Shown: positions 25,050 through 31,519 of the stretch, one piece after another
Layout of the letters: every line of letters starts with the position of its first letter
How positions within the stretch are numbered: position 1 is the first letter of the stretch
NCBI GenBank assembly: GCA_900321965.1
Contig: ONYA01000032.1
Coordinates: 1-34,308 of the forward strand
Length of the DNA stretch: 34,308 bases
Origin: an uncultured Prevotellaceae bacterium
GTDB lineage: Bacteria; Bacteroidota; Bacteroidia; Bacteroidales; Bacteroidaceae
Reading direction: 5' to 3'
Program-made: the position numbers and the translations under genes
Notes under the pieces: generated by a model
Told to the model about the DNA's origin: nothing
Databases searched by the model: none
The model's input: the letters and a program-made list of their open reading frames with translations, nothing else

Positions 25050-25541
25050 ATGAGAGTAAGTGATATTTGTTTCGGGAAGCTGAAGGAGTTTGAGGGTCTG
25101 CGGACGGAGGCGTATTACGACGCAGCGGGCGTGTTGACGATCGGCTACGGCCATACGGGACACGACGTGAGACCGGGTGACGTGATATCGAAGTACTGGG
25201 CGGAACACCTGTTGAAGGCTGACCTGTATGAGGTGGAGAAGGCCGTGGAGAGCCTGGGCGTCGCCAGGACGCAGGGGCAGTTTGACGCGCTGGTCAGTTT
25301 TGCGTTCAACCTCGGATTCTATAAGCTGAAGACGAGCACGCTGCTGAAGATGATCCGAGAGGGCGGCTCGATGCACGCCATCAAGAAGGAGTTCAAGCGC
25401 TGGGTGTTTGCTGGCGGGAAGAAGCTCAAGGGGCTGGAAAGGCGTCGCGAGTGGGAGGCCAGACGGTTCTTCGACTACGATGAGCTGGAGGCCATGAAGC
25501 GCCGTGACTGGACAGACTTCCATAAAGAAGTGAATGAATAA
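25050..25541 (+). CDS. GH24 (T4-type) lysozyme / endolysin
   Basis: A 163-aa protein. ATG 25050 is chosen over an in-frame TTG at 24996 because the latter lies inside the family-A repeat. The start MRVSDICFGKLKEFEGLR is followed by YYDAAG and LTIGYGHT. Glu15, Asp24 and Thr30 have exactly the E-9-D-6-T spacing of the T4 lysozyme triad (Glu11, Asp20, Thr26). A later 'FDALVSFAFNLG' matches the family's second conserved block. The family hydrolyses the MurNAc-GlcNAc bond of peptidoglycan. There is no signal peptide or membrane anchor and no holin gene nearby, so export would need another route. Size is normal for a phage endolysin. Neighbours are antirepressor- and primase-like genes. Confidence 0.9.
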   Translation: MRVSDICFGKLKEFEGLRTEAYYDAAGVLTIGYGHTGHDVRPGDVISKYWAEHLLKADLYEVEKAVESLGVARTQGQFDALVSFAFNLGFYKLKTSTLLKMIREGGSMHAIKKEFKRWVFAGGKKLKGLERRREWEARRFFDYDELEAMKRRDWTDFHKEVNE

Positions 25542-25543
25542 AT

Positions 25544-25705
25544 AAACCACAGATTACGCAGATTACACAGATTTTTATGATGAATGATTGTATTGGGATT
25601 ACAGCGGATAAATCCGCGATTGACTGCGCGTAGCAATCTGTGTAATCCGTCGCCTGCGACAAAATCAAAAAGAAAATCTGTGCAATCTGTGTAATCTGTG
25701 GTTTT
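25544..25705. repeat. Inverted-repeat element with AGATTAC words
   Basis: The left arm (25544-25576) contains AGATTAC/AGATT three times at 9-bp spacing. The right arm (25673-25705) has its near complement (AATCTGTG three times). The middle holds a smaller hairpin, GCGGATAAATCCGC (25604-25617). It fills nearly all the gap between lysozyme and primase-like genes. Confidence 0.85.
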
Positions 25706-25737
25706 ATCAAAGAAAGAAGAAGATTGAACAAATAAGA

Positions 25738-28140
25738 ATGAGTGTACATGTGATTTATTACAAGGATGGGGCGAAGATGATGCGCCCCGTTCTTTCGAGG
25801 GAGGAGTACCTGAGGCTGAGGGGTTCCGAGGAGCAGCAGCGGACGCTGGCGGCTGTGCGCGCTGGCGACGATGGCCAGAAGAACCGTCTCTTGCAGATGA
25901 ACTACTCGTGCCTGCCGAACGACGACGGGACACTGAAGGGCTCGACGAGGATGAGCACGACCATCGGCATGGACGTGGACCATATCCCCGCCGAGGAGAT
26001 GCCGGCGGTGAAGGAGCGTATCCTGAGCCTGAAGGACGAGCTGGGGCTGAGGATGCTGGAGAAGAGTGCCCGGGGAGCTGGCTATCACCTGGCATTCACG
26101 CGCAGGCCGGAGCTGAGCCAGGAGGAGAACCTGAAGTGGGCCAGTGAGCTGCTGGGCGTGGCCTACGACAAGGGCGCGAAGGACATCACGAGGGTGTTCT
26201 TCACCACCACCGCCGATGCTGAGGAGCTGCTGTATCTGGACGACGAGATATTCGCTGTTTCAGCGTTGACTTCGTCGACACTGAATGCGCTCGGAAAAGC
26301 TCAAACTGAGTTTGGCTCTTCTCTCGCTGTTTCAGCGTTTCAGTGTTTCAGTTCTGATTTTGGCACGGATTACACGGCTTCAAAAGAAGACACGGCTCTT
26401 GAGACGGATCAGACCACCCCTATCCCCTCCTACTCAGGAGGGGAAAGCTGCGCACTGGAAAAAGTCCGAGTCAGTCCGTGTCATTCCGATGCCAAATATC
26501 CCGATGCGTATAATGGGATGGCGTTTGCGGAGATCGTGGAGAAGTACTGGGAGCTGTTCAACGGCGGGAAGGAGCCGGTGGAGGGTGACCGGAACGCGCT
26601 GACTTTTGAACTGGCACTGACCATCAGGAGCATCTGCGGCTATTCGCTGGAGCAGCTGATGAGCGTGGTACCGAACTACTGGAACCGGGACGATGACACG
26701 CCCGCGCAGCGCAAGGCCAACGAGGCCGAGTGGCGGCAGACCATCGAGAACGCCCTGAAGGAGCCGCGCAAGGGGATGCCACTGAGGCTGAAGCAGGTGC
26801 TGCAGGCACTAAAGGCGCAGTCGGCCGTGAAGGCCTGCGGCGGTACGCTCACTACCCCACCCCCGATGCCGAAGCGGCTGCCTCCGCTGATCAAGCTTCT
26901 GACGAAGAACGTGCCCGCGTACTACAAGCCCGCCGTGGCCAGTGCCGTGTTCCCTGCCCTCGGCGTCCACCTGCACGGCGTGAAGTTCCGCTATTGGGAC
27001 AACGTGGACCACGAGCCGACGTTCATGAACGTGCTCATCGGCCGACAGTCGATCGGTAAGGGCTCGATCAAGAAGCCCATCGAGTACATCATGGAGGATA
27101 TCCGCCAGCGCGACATCCCCAACCGTGAGCGTGAGGCCGAGTGGAAGCAGAAGAACCCCGGCGCCAGGCAGAAGAAGGATCCGCGGCCGAAGGACATCTG
27201 TATCCAGATGCTCATCGACAACCTGACCGACGCGGTGTTCAACCAGCGCGTGATCGACGCCCACAACAACGGTGAGCGGTTCATCTTCACCAGCGTGGAC
27301 GAGATCGAGGCGCTGAAGAAGGTGACGTCGCGCGGGTCCGTCGACGAGGTGGGGCTGCTCATCCGCAAGGCGTTTGACAATACGCTGGCCGGACAGGAGC
27401 GCTACGGTGCCGACTCGGTATCCGGTCTCGCCCCGCTGCGCTGGAACTTCAACGCCTCGACCACGCCGCCGAACGCCAGGAAATTCTTCTGGAAGATGGT
27501 GAACGACGGTACGGTGAGCCGACTGGACATCGCGACGATCATCCTCAACGACGATGACGACGACGTGGCGCCCGTGCTCGGCATCTACGACCACACGTTC
27601 GCCCAGGAGCTGAAGCCCTACATCGACCGTCTGGAGGCTGCCAGCGGACTCATCGAGTGTGCGCAGGCGAAGAAGCTCTCGCTCGACATCAGGCAGGAGA
27701 ACCGCGACGCGGCCAGGCTGTATGAGTCGGATGCCTTCAGGGTGTTCAGCTATCGTGCCAACGTGATTGCCTGGCTGAAGGGGATGGTGCTCTACGTGGC
27801 GCACGGCTGCAAGTGGTCGAAGGAGATTGCGGACTTCGTGCGCTGGTCGCAGCAGTACAACCTCTGGTGCAAGATGCTCTACTTCGGTCATCAGCTGGAG
27901 AAGGAACTGCGCGAGGAGGTGGAGATCCAGCGGCAGTCGGGACCGCAGAACATGCTGGAGCTGCTGCCCGATGAGTTCTCGAAGGAGCAGTACCGGCAGA
28001 TGCGGCAGAGCCAGGGTAAGACGGGCGACGGCGAAAACACGCTGCGGACGTGGACGAACCGCGGGCACATCGCCTACGACGAGGTGAGCGGGCACTACTG
28101 CAAGACGGAGGCGTATAAGAAGAAATACAGTGGGAAATAG
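25738..28140 (+). CDS. VirE-N / DUF3987-type primase-helicase-like protein with in-frame repeat insertion
   Basis: An 800-aa protein. Residues ~25-172 fit the BT4734/VirE N-terminal domain (primase-related): 'GTLKGSTRMSTTIGMDVDHI', 'SARGAGYHLAFTRRPELS', 'DKGAKDITRVFFTT'. Residues ~173-251 are low-quality, Ser/Thr-rich sequence encoded by repeat DNA. A domain with 'GDRNALTFELALTIRSICGY' follows at ~270-360. The C-terminal part (~375-760) looks DUF3987-like, with a P-loop variant GRQSIGKGS (435-443) and a possible Walker B 'FIFTSVDEIE' (Asp521, Glu522). The family occurs on mobile elements and beside HU-like, DUF4248 and lysozyme genes and is thought to act in DNA replication. The usual Ser/Thr directly after the P-loop Lys is Gly here, so ATPase activity is uncertain. 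Confidence 0.8.
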   Translation: MSVHVIYYKDGAKMMRPVLSREEYLRLRGSEEQQRTLAAVRAGDDGQKNRLLQMNYSCLPNDDGTLKGSTRMSTTIGMDVDHIPAEEMPAVKERILSLKDELGLRMLEKSARGAGYHLAFTRRPELSQEENLKWASELLGVAYDKGAKDITRVFFTTTADAEELLYLDDEIFAVSALTSSTLNALGKAQTEFGSSLAVSAFQCFSSDFGTDYTASKEDTALETDQTTPIPSYSGGESCALEKVRVSPCHSDAKYPDAYNGMAFAEIVEKYWELFNGGKEPVEGDRNALTFELALTIRSICGYSLEQLMSVVPNYWNRDDDTPAQRKANEAEWRQTIENALKEPRKGMPLRLKQVLQALKAQSAVKACGGTLTTPPPMPKRLPPLIKLLTKNVPAYYKPAVASAVFPALGVHLHGVKFRYWDNVDHEPTFMNVLIGRQSIGKGSIKKPIEYIMEDIRQRDIPNREREAEWKQKNPGARQKKDPRPKDICIQMLIDNLTDAVFNQRVIDAHNNGERFIFTSVDEIEALKKVTSRGSVDEVGLLIRKAFDNTLAGQERYGADSVSGLAPLRWNFNASTTPPNARKFFWKMVNDGTVSRLDIATIILNDDDDDVAPVLGIYDHTFAQELKPYIDRLEAASGLIECAQAKKLSLDIRQENRDAARLYESDAFRVFSYRANVIAWLKGMVLYVAHGCKWSKEIADFVRWSQQYNLWCKMLYFGHQLEKELREEVEIQRQSGPQNMLELLPDEFSKEQYRQMRQSQGKTGDGENTLRTWTNRGHIAYDEVSGHYCKTEAYKKKYSGK
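26254..26490. repeat. Repeat-derived insertion inside the primase-like gene
   Basis: This segment carries GCTGTTTCAGCGTT twice (26254 and about 26325), CACTGAA/TTCAGTG words, then CACGGATTACACGG and AGTCCGTGTCATTCCG, plus the 20-bp palindrome CCCCTCCTACTCAGGAGGGG (26424-26443). The first words match the element at 985-1142, the CCGTGT words match 1189-1291, and the palindrome matches 28203-28222. The reading frame stays open through about 79 codons. Confidence 0.8.
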
Positions 28141-28148
28141 ACAAGAAG

Positions 28149-28182
28149 AAGCCCTGATACCGATTGGTGTCAGGGCTTTTGT
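28149..28182. terminator. Terminator between convergent primase-like and OmpA-family genes
   Basis: GCCCTGATACC (28151-28161) pairs with GGTGTCAGGGC (28166-28176) with one mismatch, followed by TTTTGT. On the minus strand the hairpin is followed by a T/C-rich run (TTCTTCTTG), so it may serve both converging genes. Confidence 0.75.
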
Positions 28183-28202
28183 GGCGGATCAGACCATCCC
28201 TA

Positions 28203-28222
28203 CCCCTCCTACTCAGGAGGGG
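28203..28222. repeat. 20-bp palindrome shared with the primase-like gene
   Basis: CCCCTCCTACTCAGGAGGGG has 8-bp perfect arms and a 4-base loop. The same 20 bases occur at 26424-26443, and the preceding GGATCAGACCA and following GGAAA are also shared. It lies between the terminator and the OmpA-family stop codon. Confidence 0.85.
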
Positions 28223-28228
28223 AAAAGA

Positions 28229-29512
28229 TTACTTCTTTATGAACTCGACACGGCGGTTCTTGGCGCGGCCTTCTTCCGTTTTGTTGTCAGCGACGGGTTC
28301 GTGGGAGCCCTTACCAACGGGACGGAGGTTGAAGGGATCGCAGCCGAGGCCTTCGAGAGCCTTGACGACGGCCTCAGCACGCTGCTGGGAGAGCGGGTCG
28401 TTGATGGCGTCGGAGCCCTGGTTGTCGGTATGGCCCTGCACCTCGAAACGGGCACCGGCGTTCTTCTTCATGTAGTCGGCGACCTTCTGGATCTCAGCCA
28501 TCGACTCGGGCTTCAGCGTGGCCTTGCCGGTCTCGAAGAGGATGTTGTTGGTCACGAACTTTCCCGTCTCGGCAATGGCTTTCTCAACGGCGGAGAGGTC
28601 AGTGGTTTGACGCTGATAGAGATCTGCAGCACCCTTGGCGAGAATCACATGACCAACGCCACGATACGGGTATCCATCTTGGACATGGAATTCGAAACGA
28701 CTGGGAGCAGCCACATTAGGCAGATTGATGACACGCTGCCCATTGATATAATATTTGAAAGCACGCTTGTTGAACGAAATAGCGAAATGGTTCCACTGTC
28801 CAAGCTTAACACATTTCTCCAAATCATCCCATCTCAAATCGCCAGTCACATCACCAGAAGCACCGCCACCCTTCTTAAATGAATAGTTTCCGTAAACATC
28901 CGGATTACCTGGACGGAACATTTTATAGATATTGCCAAGCTCGTCGTCACCCTGATAGAAATAGATATGCCATGCCATCTGGTCTATATCACCAGGCTTA
29001 CACATAAACTCTTCCCACTCGAGGGTAAAGACATCAGGCAGATAAGACTGCATATTCTCCATCAGAGGAGAGAATACAGTACCTCCAGAAGCATTGCTGT
29101 GCGCATACTTCTTGCCGTTGACGGAAGCGACCTCCAGACTGCCGTCGCTGATATCCCACTTAGAAGGGAATTCACCCATCTGCTCGTTGGCAAAGTCATC
29201 CTCAAAGAGGATCACGCTACCACGAACGAAGTCGCTCTTCTGGTTCTGGGCTACGGCATCAGGAGTATTATCCTCTGCGACAGCCTCCTCGTCGTCGTTA
29301 CTGGACTTCTTGGATTTCTTGGACTTCTTGCCGTCGAGGACATCGTCCATCGCGTCGTTGGTCTCGTCGTAGATCTTGCTGTCCACCTTGTTGGAAATGG
29401 CGTTCTCAGCAGAGTTGAGCGCACGGTCCTTCAGGCGCTTGAGGAAGCCCTGAGCATCGGCAGTAGCGGCGAAGGCCACTACCATCATTAACATCAATAC
29501 GATTCTTTTCAT
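28229..29512 (-). CDS. OmpA-family outer-membrane protein with LamG-like middle domain
   Basis: A 427-aa protein. The signal peptide ends after residue 20 (ATADA). A Lys- and Asp/Glu-rich linker with KKSKKSKKSS spans ~60-95. Residues ~100-295 form a beta-rich domain (ILFEDDFANEQMGEFPSKWD, GQWNHFAISFNKRAFKYYIN) resembling LamG/concanavalin-like folds. Residues ~310-427 are the OmpA C-terminal peptidoglycan-binding domain, with 'NILFETGKATLKPES', 'FEVQGHTDNQGSDAINDPLS', 'QRAEAVVKAL' and 'GRAKNRRVEF' carrying the conserved Asp and Arg of the diaminopimelate pocket. It probably links the outer membrane to the cell wall. The gene lies 69 bp downstream of the barrel gene on the same strand, with a hairpin between them. 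Confidence 0.9.
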   Translation of the reverse strand: MKRIVLMLMMVVAFAATADAQGFLKRLKDRALNSAENAISNKVDSKIYDETNDAMDDVLDGKKSKKSKKSSNDDEEAVAEDNTPDAVAQNQKSDFVRGSVILFEDDFANEQMGEFPSKWDISDGSLEVASVNGKKYAHSNASGGTVFSPLMENMQSYLPDVFTLEWEEFMCKPGDIDQMAWHIYFYQGDDELGNIYKMFRPGNPDVYGNYSFKKGGGASGDVTGDLRWDDLEKCVKLGQWNHFAISFNKRAFKYYINGQRVINLPNVAAPSRFEFHVQDGYPYRGVGHVILAKGAADLYQRQTTDLSAVEKAIAETGKFVTNNILFETGKATLKPESMAEIQKVADYMKKNAGARFEVQGHTDNQGSDAINDPLSQQRAEAVVKALEGLGCDPFNLRPVGKGSHEPVADNKTEEGRAKNRRVEFIKK

Positions 29513-29547
29513 TGTGTTACGTCTTAGGTTGGTTTATAAATAATAAG

Positions 29548-29571
29548 CCCTGACGCCAGACGGCGCCAGGG
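29548..29571 (-). terminator. Hairpin between barrel and OmpA-family genes
   Basis: CCCTGACGCC (29548-29557) pairs with GGCGCCAGGG (29562-29571), with one mismatch. On the minus strand it follows the barrel stop by 10 bases and is followed by CTTATTATTTAT, so it could end or attenuate transcription before the OmpA-family gene. On the plus strand it is followed by a T run. Confidence 0.6.
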
Positions 29572-29581
29572 TATGATTTTT

Positions 29582-30070
29582 TTAGAGGGCGAACATCACG
29601 CCGATAGAGGGAATCAGGCGACTCCTATCAGTTACGATTTGATATTTCAACTCACCATAGACCTTCACCTTGTCGGAGAAGTTATACTCTGCGCCAGCAC
29701 CGAGATTATAGCCAAACTTAAACTCACTGGGGAAACCGACGGCATTCTCGCTATAACCCAGGAAGGTAAAACCTGCAAGGGGATAATAGTGGAAGTCGTC
29801 TTCACCAAAAAGATACTGGGCATTGATACTGATGTCAAAAAATGAAGCTTTTATTTCTTCGGAAACTTCATGCCGGAAGAAATACGTCACCATCGCATCG
29901 GCACGGAACTTCTCGAGGAGCTCATACTGGCCCTTCACACCAATACCGAAATTCTTGTAGTCGGAACTAAGGCCGTATGAGAATCCACCACCGAGCCACA
30001 TGTCACCTTTCTCTGCGAACATGGCTGTTGAGAACAGCATCATGCAAGCGATCATCATTAACTTTTTCAT
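29582..30070 (-). CDS. Small outer-membrane beta-barrel protein
   Basis: A 162-aa protein with a signal peptide ending after residue 19 (TAMFA). The mature part alternates hydrophobic and polar residues in ~8 strands with many Tyr/Phe/Gly (MWLGGGFSYGLSS, FGIGVKGQYELLEKF, FGYNLGAGAEYNFSDKV, VYGELKYQIV). It ends '..IGVMFAL', with a terminal hydrophobic or aromatic residue suited to barrel insertion. This fits the OMP_b-brl porin-like family. A single small barrel of this size is more likely structural or adhesive than a transporter. It has its own promoter box upstream. Confidence 0.8.
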   Translation of the reverse strand: MKKLMMIACMMLFSTAMFAEKGDMWLGGGFSYGLSSDYKNFGIGVKGQYELLEKFRADAMVTYFFRHEVSEEIKASFFDISINAQYLFGEDDFHYYPLAGFTFLGYSENAVGFPSEFKFGYNLGAGAEYNFSDKVKVYGELKYQIVTDRSRLIPSIGVMFAL

Positions 30071-30127
30071 ACTCTTTCTGTTTGTTAAGTGGTTATTAAT
30101 TTATTAAATTTATCTCTTTTTGCGCTG

Positions 30128-30135
30128 CAAAGTTA
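30128..30135 (-). promoter_or_regulatory. -7 box upstream of the small barrel gene
   Basis: On the minus strand the sequence reads TAACTTTG followed by CAG, a good TAnnTTTG match, 57 bp before the ATG at 30070. No clear -33 TTG was found. Confidence 0.6.
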
Positions 30136-30205
30136 AGCATTTATTTGGAATTGAGGGAGATTTTCTGAACTTTTTACGTGAATTAGCTGGAATAATTTAT
30201 ATATC

Positions 30206-30313
30206 AACACGAATTATCACAAATTGAACACGAATTTTTCATAAATTAAATTAATGACCATTCGTGGATTAAATAATGATGACCATTCGTGGCTATTTGT
30301 GGTAATTCGTGTT
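30206..30313. repeat. Inverted-repeat element with ATTCGTG words
   Basis: AACACGAATTA (30206-30216) faces TAATTCGTGTT (30303-30313). Within the right half ATTCGTGG, ATTTGTGG and ATTCGTGT follow each other at 10-bp spacing, and ATGACCATTCGTGG is present twice (about 30254 and 30280). It fills the gap between the barrel promoter and the epimerase-like gene. Confidence 0.8.
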
Positions 30314-30323
30314 AGAAAATACT

Positions 30324-31415
30324 TCAGGCGAGGAGGATCTGAAGGATGCGGTCGGCGGTACGTCCATCCCAGCGGTCGGGTAAGGCACTGTGCTTCCACT
30401 GGCCATTGACGAGCTGGGTGACGGCTTCACGGAGACGGTCGGGGTCTTCGCCAACGAGGACATTGGAGCCGACGGTAACGGTCTCCTGATGCTCGGTGTA
30501 ATTGTTAAGAGTGATACAGGGGACGCCGTTGAAAGTGGCCTCTTCGGCGACGTTGCCCGAGTCGGTGATGACACCCTTGGCGTGAGCTGTCAGCCAGCCG
30601 AACTCAAGGTAGCTGAGCGGGGCGATGAGGCGGATGGAATTACAAATTCCAGACTCCATGCTGTCGAATTGCAAATTCGCCAGAACGGTCTTTGCAGCAT
30701 CATCGCGCAGAGGGGCGATGATGGGGGTACCGTTGGCAGCCTCAATGAGGGTGGTGAGCATGCGGCGGAGGTTGGCTTCGTCGGCGAGGAGAGCCTTACG
30801 GTTAAGCGTGAAGACAAGGTAGCTATTCTCCTGAAGATCAGGGAGTAATGACGGACGACGAAGACGGTCGTGATTAAAGCGGAGAGTGTCCATCAGGATG
30901 TTACCGACCATGTAGGTCTGCGACTGCTCGGACTGCTCACGGGTGGCGACGCCCGTGGAGCGGACACCAGCGGTGAAGAGGTAGTCGGACAGGGCGTCGA
31001 TGACGAGGCGGTTGATCTCCTTGGGCATCTTGATGTCGAAGGAGCGGGTGCCGGCCACGAGATGGGCGAGGCAGATGCCCCGTTTCTTCGTGACAATCGC
31101 GGCGGCCATCGTCGAGGCGAGGTCGTCGACCACGATCACCACATCGACGGGATGCTCGTCGAGGAACTTGTCGAACTGCGCCATCACCTGACTGGTGATC
31201 TCATTGAGGCTCGTGCTGACAACGCCCAAGTAGTACTGCGGACGGGTTATCTGGAGGTCGTCGAAGAGGGAGGCCTCGAGCGTCGGATCGTCGGCACTGC
31301 CGGCATAGACGAGCAGGCAGTTGGCCTCGGGACGCTGGCTGATAGCCCGCACTAAGGGAGACACTTTGATGAAATTCGGCCTTGCGCCGGCGAGAATACA
31401 GATGTTCTTTGTCAT
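30324..31415 (-). CDS. Divergent UDP-GlcNAc 2-epimerase (WecB-type) homologue
   Basis: A 363-aa protein of the right length for non-hydrolysing UDP-GlcNAc 2-epimerases, which convert UDP-GlcNAc to UDP-ManNAc for surface polysaccharides. Family landmarks are recognisable: GARPNFIKVSPLVRAI at the start, 'VVIVVDDLASTMAAA' (usually ..HGDTxTxxAA), 'HLVAGTRSFDIKMPKEINR' (usually HVEAGLRxxD...PEExNR), 'ITDSGNVAEEATFNGVP' (usually TDSGGIQEEAxxLGKP) and 'YTEHQETVTVGSNVLVG'. Several active-site positions differ: the Glu of HVEAG is Val, the His of GHRRE is Asn (FTLNRK), and GGIQEE is GNVAEE. The fold is probably kept, but the activity may not be. An AAGGA lies before ATG 31415. Confidence 0.8.
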   Translation of the reverse strand: MTKNICILAGARPNFIKVSPLVRAISQRPEANCLLVYAGSADDPTLEASLFDDLQITRPQYYLGVVSTSLNEITSQVMAQFDKFLDEHPVDVVIVVDDLASTMAAAIVTKKRGICLAHLVAGTRSFDIKMPKEINRLVIDALSDYLFTAGVRSTGVATREQSEQSQTYMVGNILMDTLRFNHDRLRRPSLLPDLQENSYLVFTLNRKALLADEANLRRMLTTLIEAANGTPIIAPLRDDAAKTVLANLQFDSMESGICNSIRLIAPLSYLEFGWLTAHAKGVITDSGNVAEEATFNGVPCITLNNYTEHQETVTVGSNVLVGEDPDRLREAVTQLVNGQWKHSALPDRWDGRTADRILQILLA

Positions 31416-31433
31416 AATTCCTTAAATTTTGTG

Positions 31434-31441
31434 CAAAGATA
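31434..31441 (-). promoter_or_regulatory. -7 box of the epimerase-like gene
   Basis: On the minus strand it reads TATCTTTG followed by CAC, 18 bp before the ATG at 31415. It sits within 20 bp of the TTG element of the divergent promoter at 31461, so the two promoters share a ~60-bp region. Confidence 0.65.
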
Positions 31442-31460
31442 GGAAAATTCCACGAATTAT

Positions 31461-31491
31461 TTGGATTATTTGCGGAAAATATGTACTTTTG
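31461..31491 (+). promoter_or_regulatory. Bacteroidetes promoter (TTG-N20-TACTTTTG) of the sensor gene
   Basis: TTG at 31461-31463 and TACTTTTG at 31484-31491 are 20 bp apart. The -7 box overlaps an ATG at 31481, so that ATG cannot be the start and ATG 31520 is used. Confidence 0.7.
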
Positions 31492-31519
31492 CAATGTAAA
31501 TACCAAAACTGTCAGGAAT

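Noticed and set aside
26809-28095. A 428-codon open frame on the minus strand
   Set aside because: It is antisense to the primase-like gene, where high-GC codon use leaves the opposite frame open. The His/Val/Leu-rich translation has no domain.
28130-28882. A 250-codon plus-strand frame
   Set aside because: It is antisense to the OmpA-family gene, starts inside the end of the primase-like gene and runs through a terminator.
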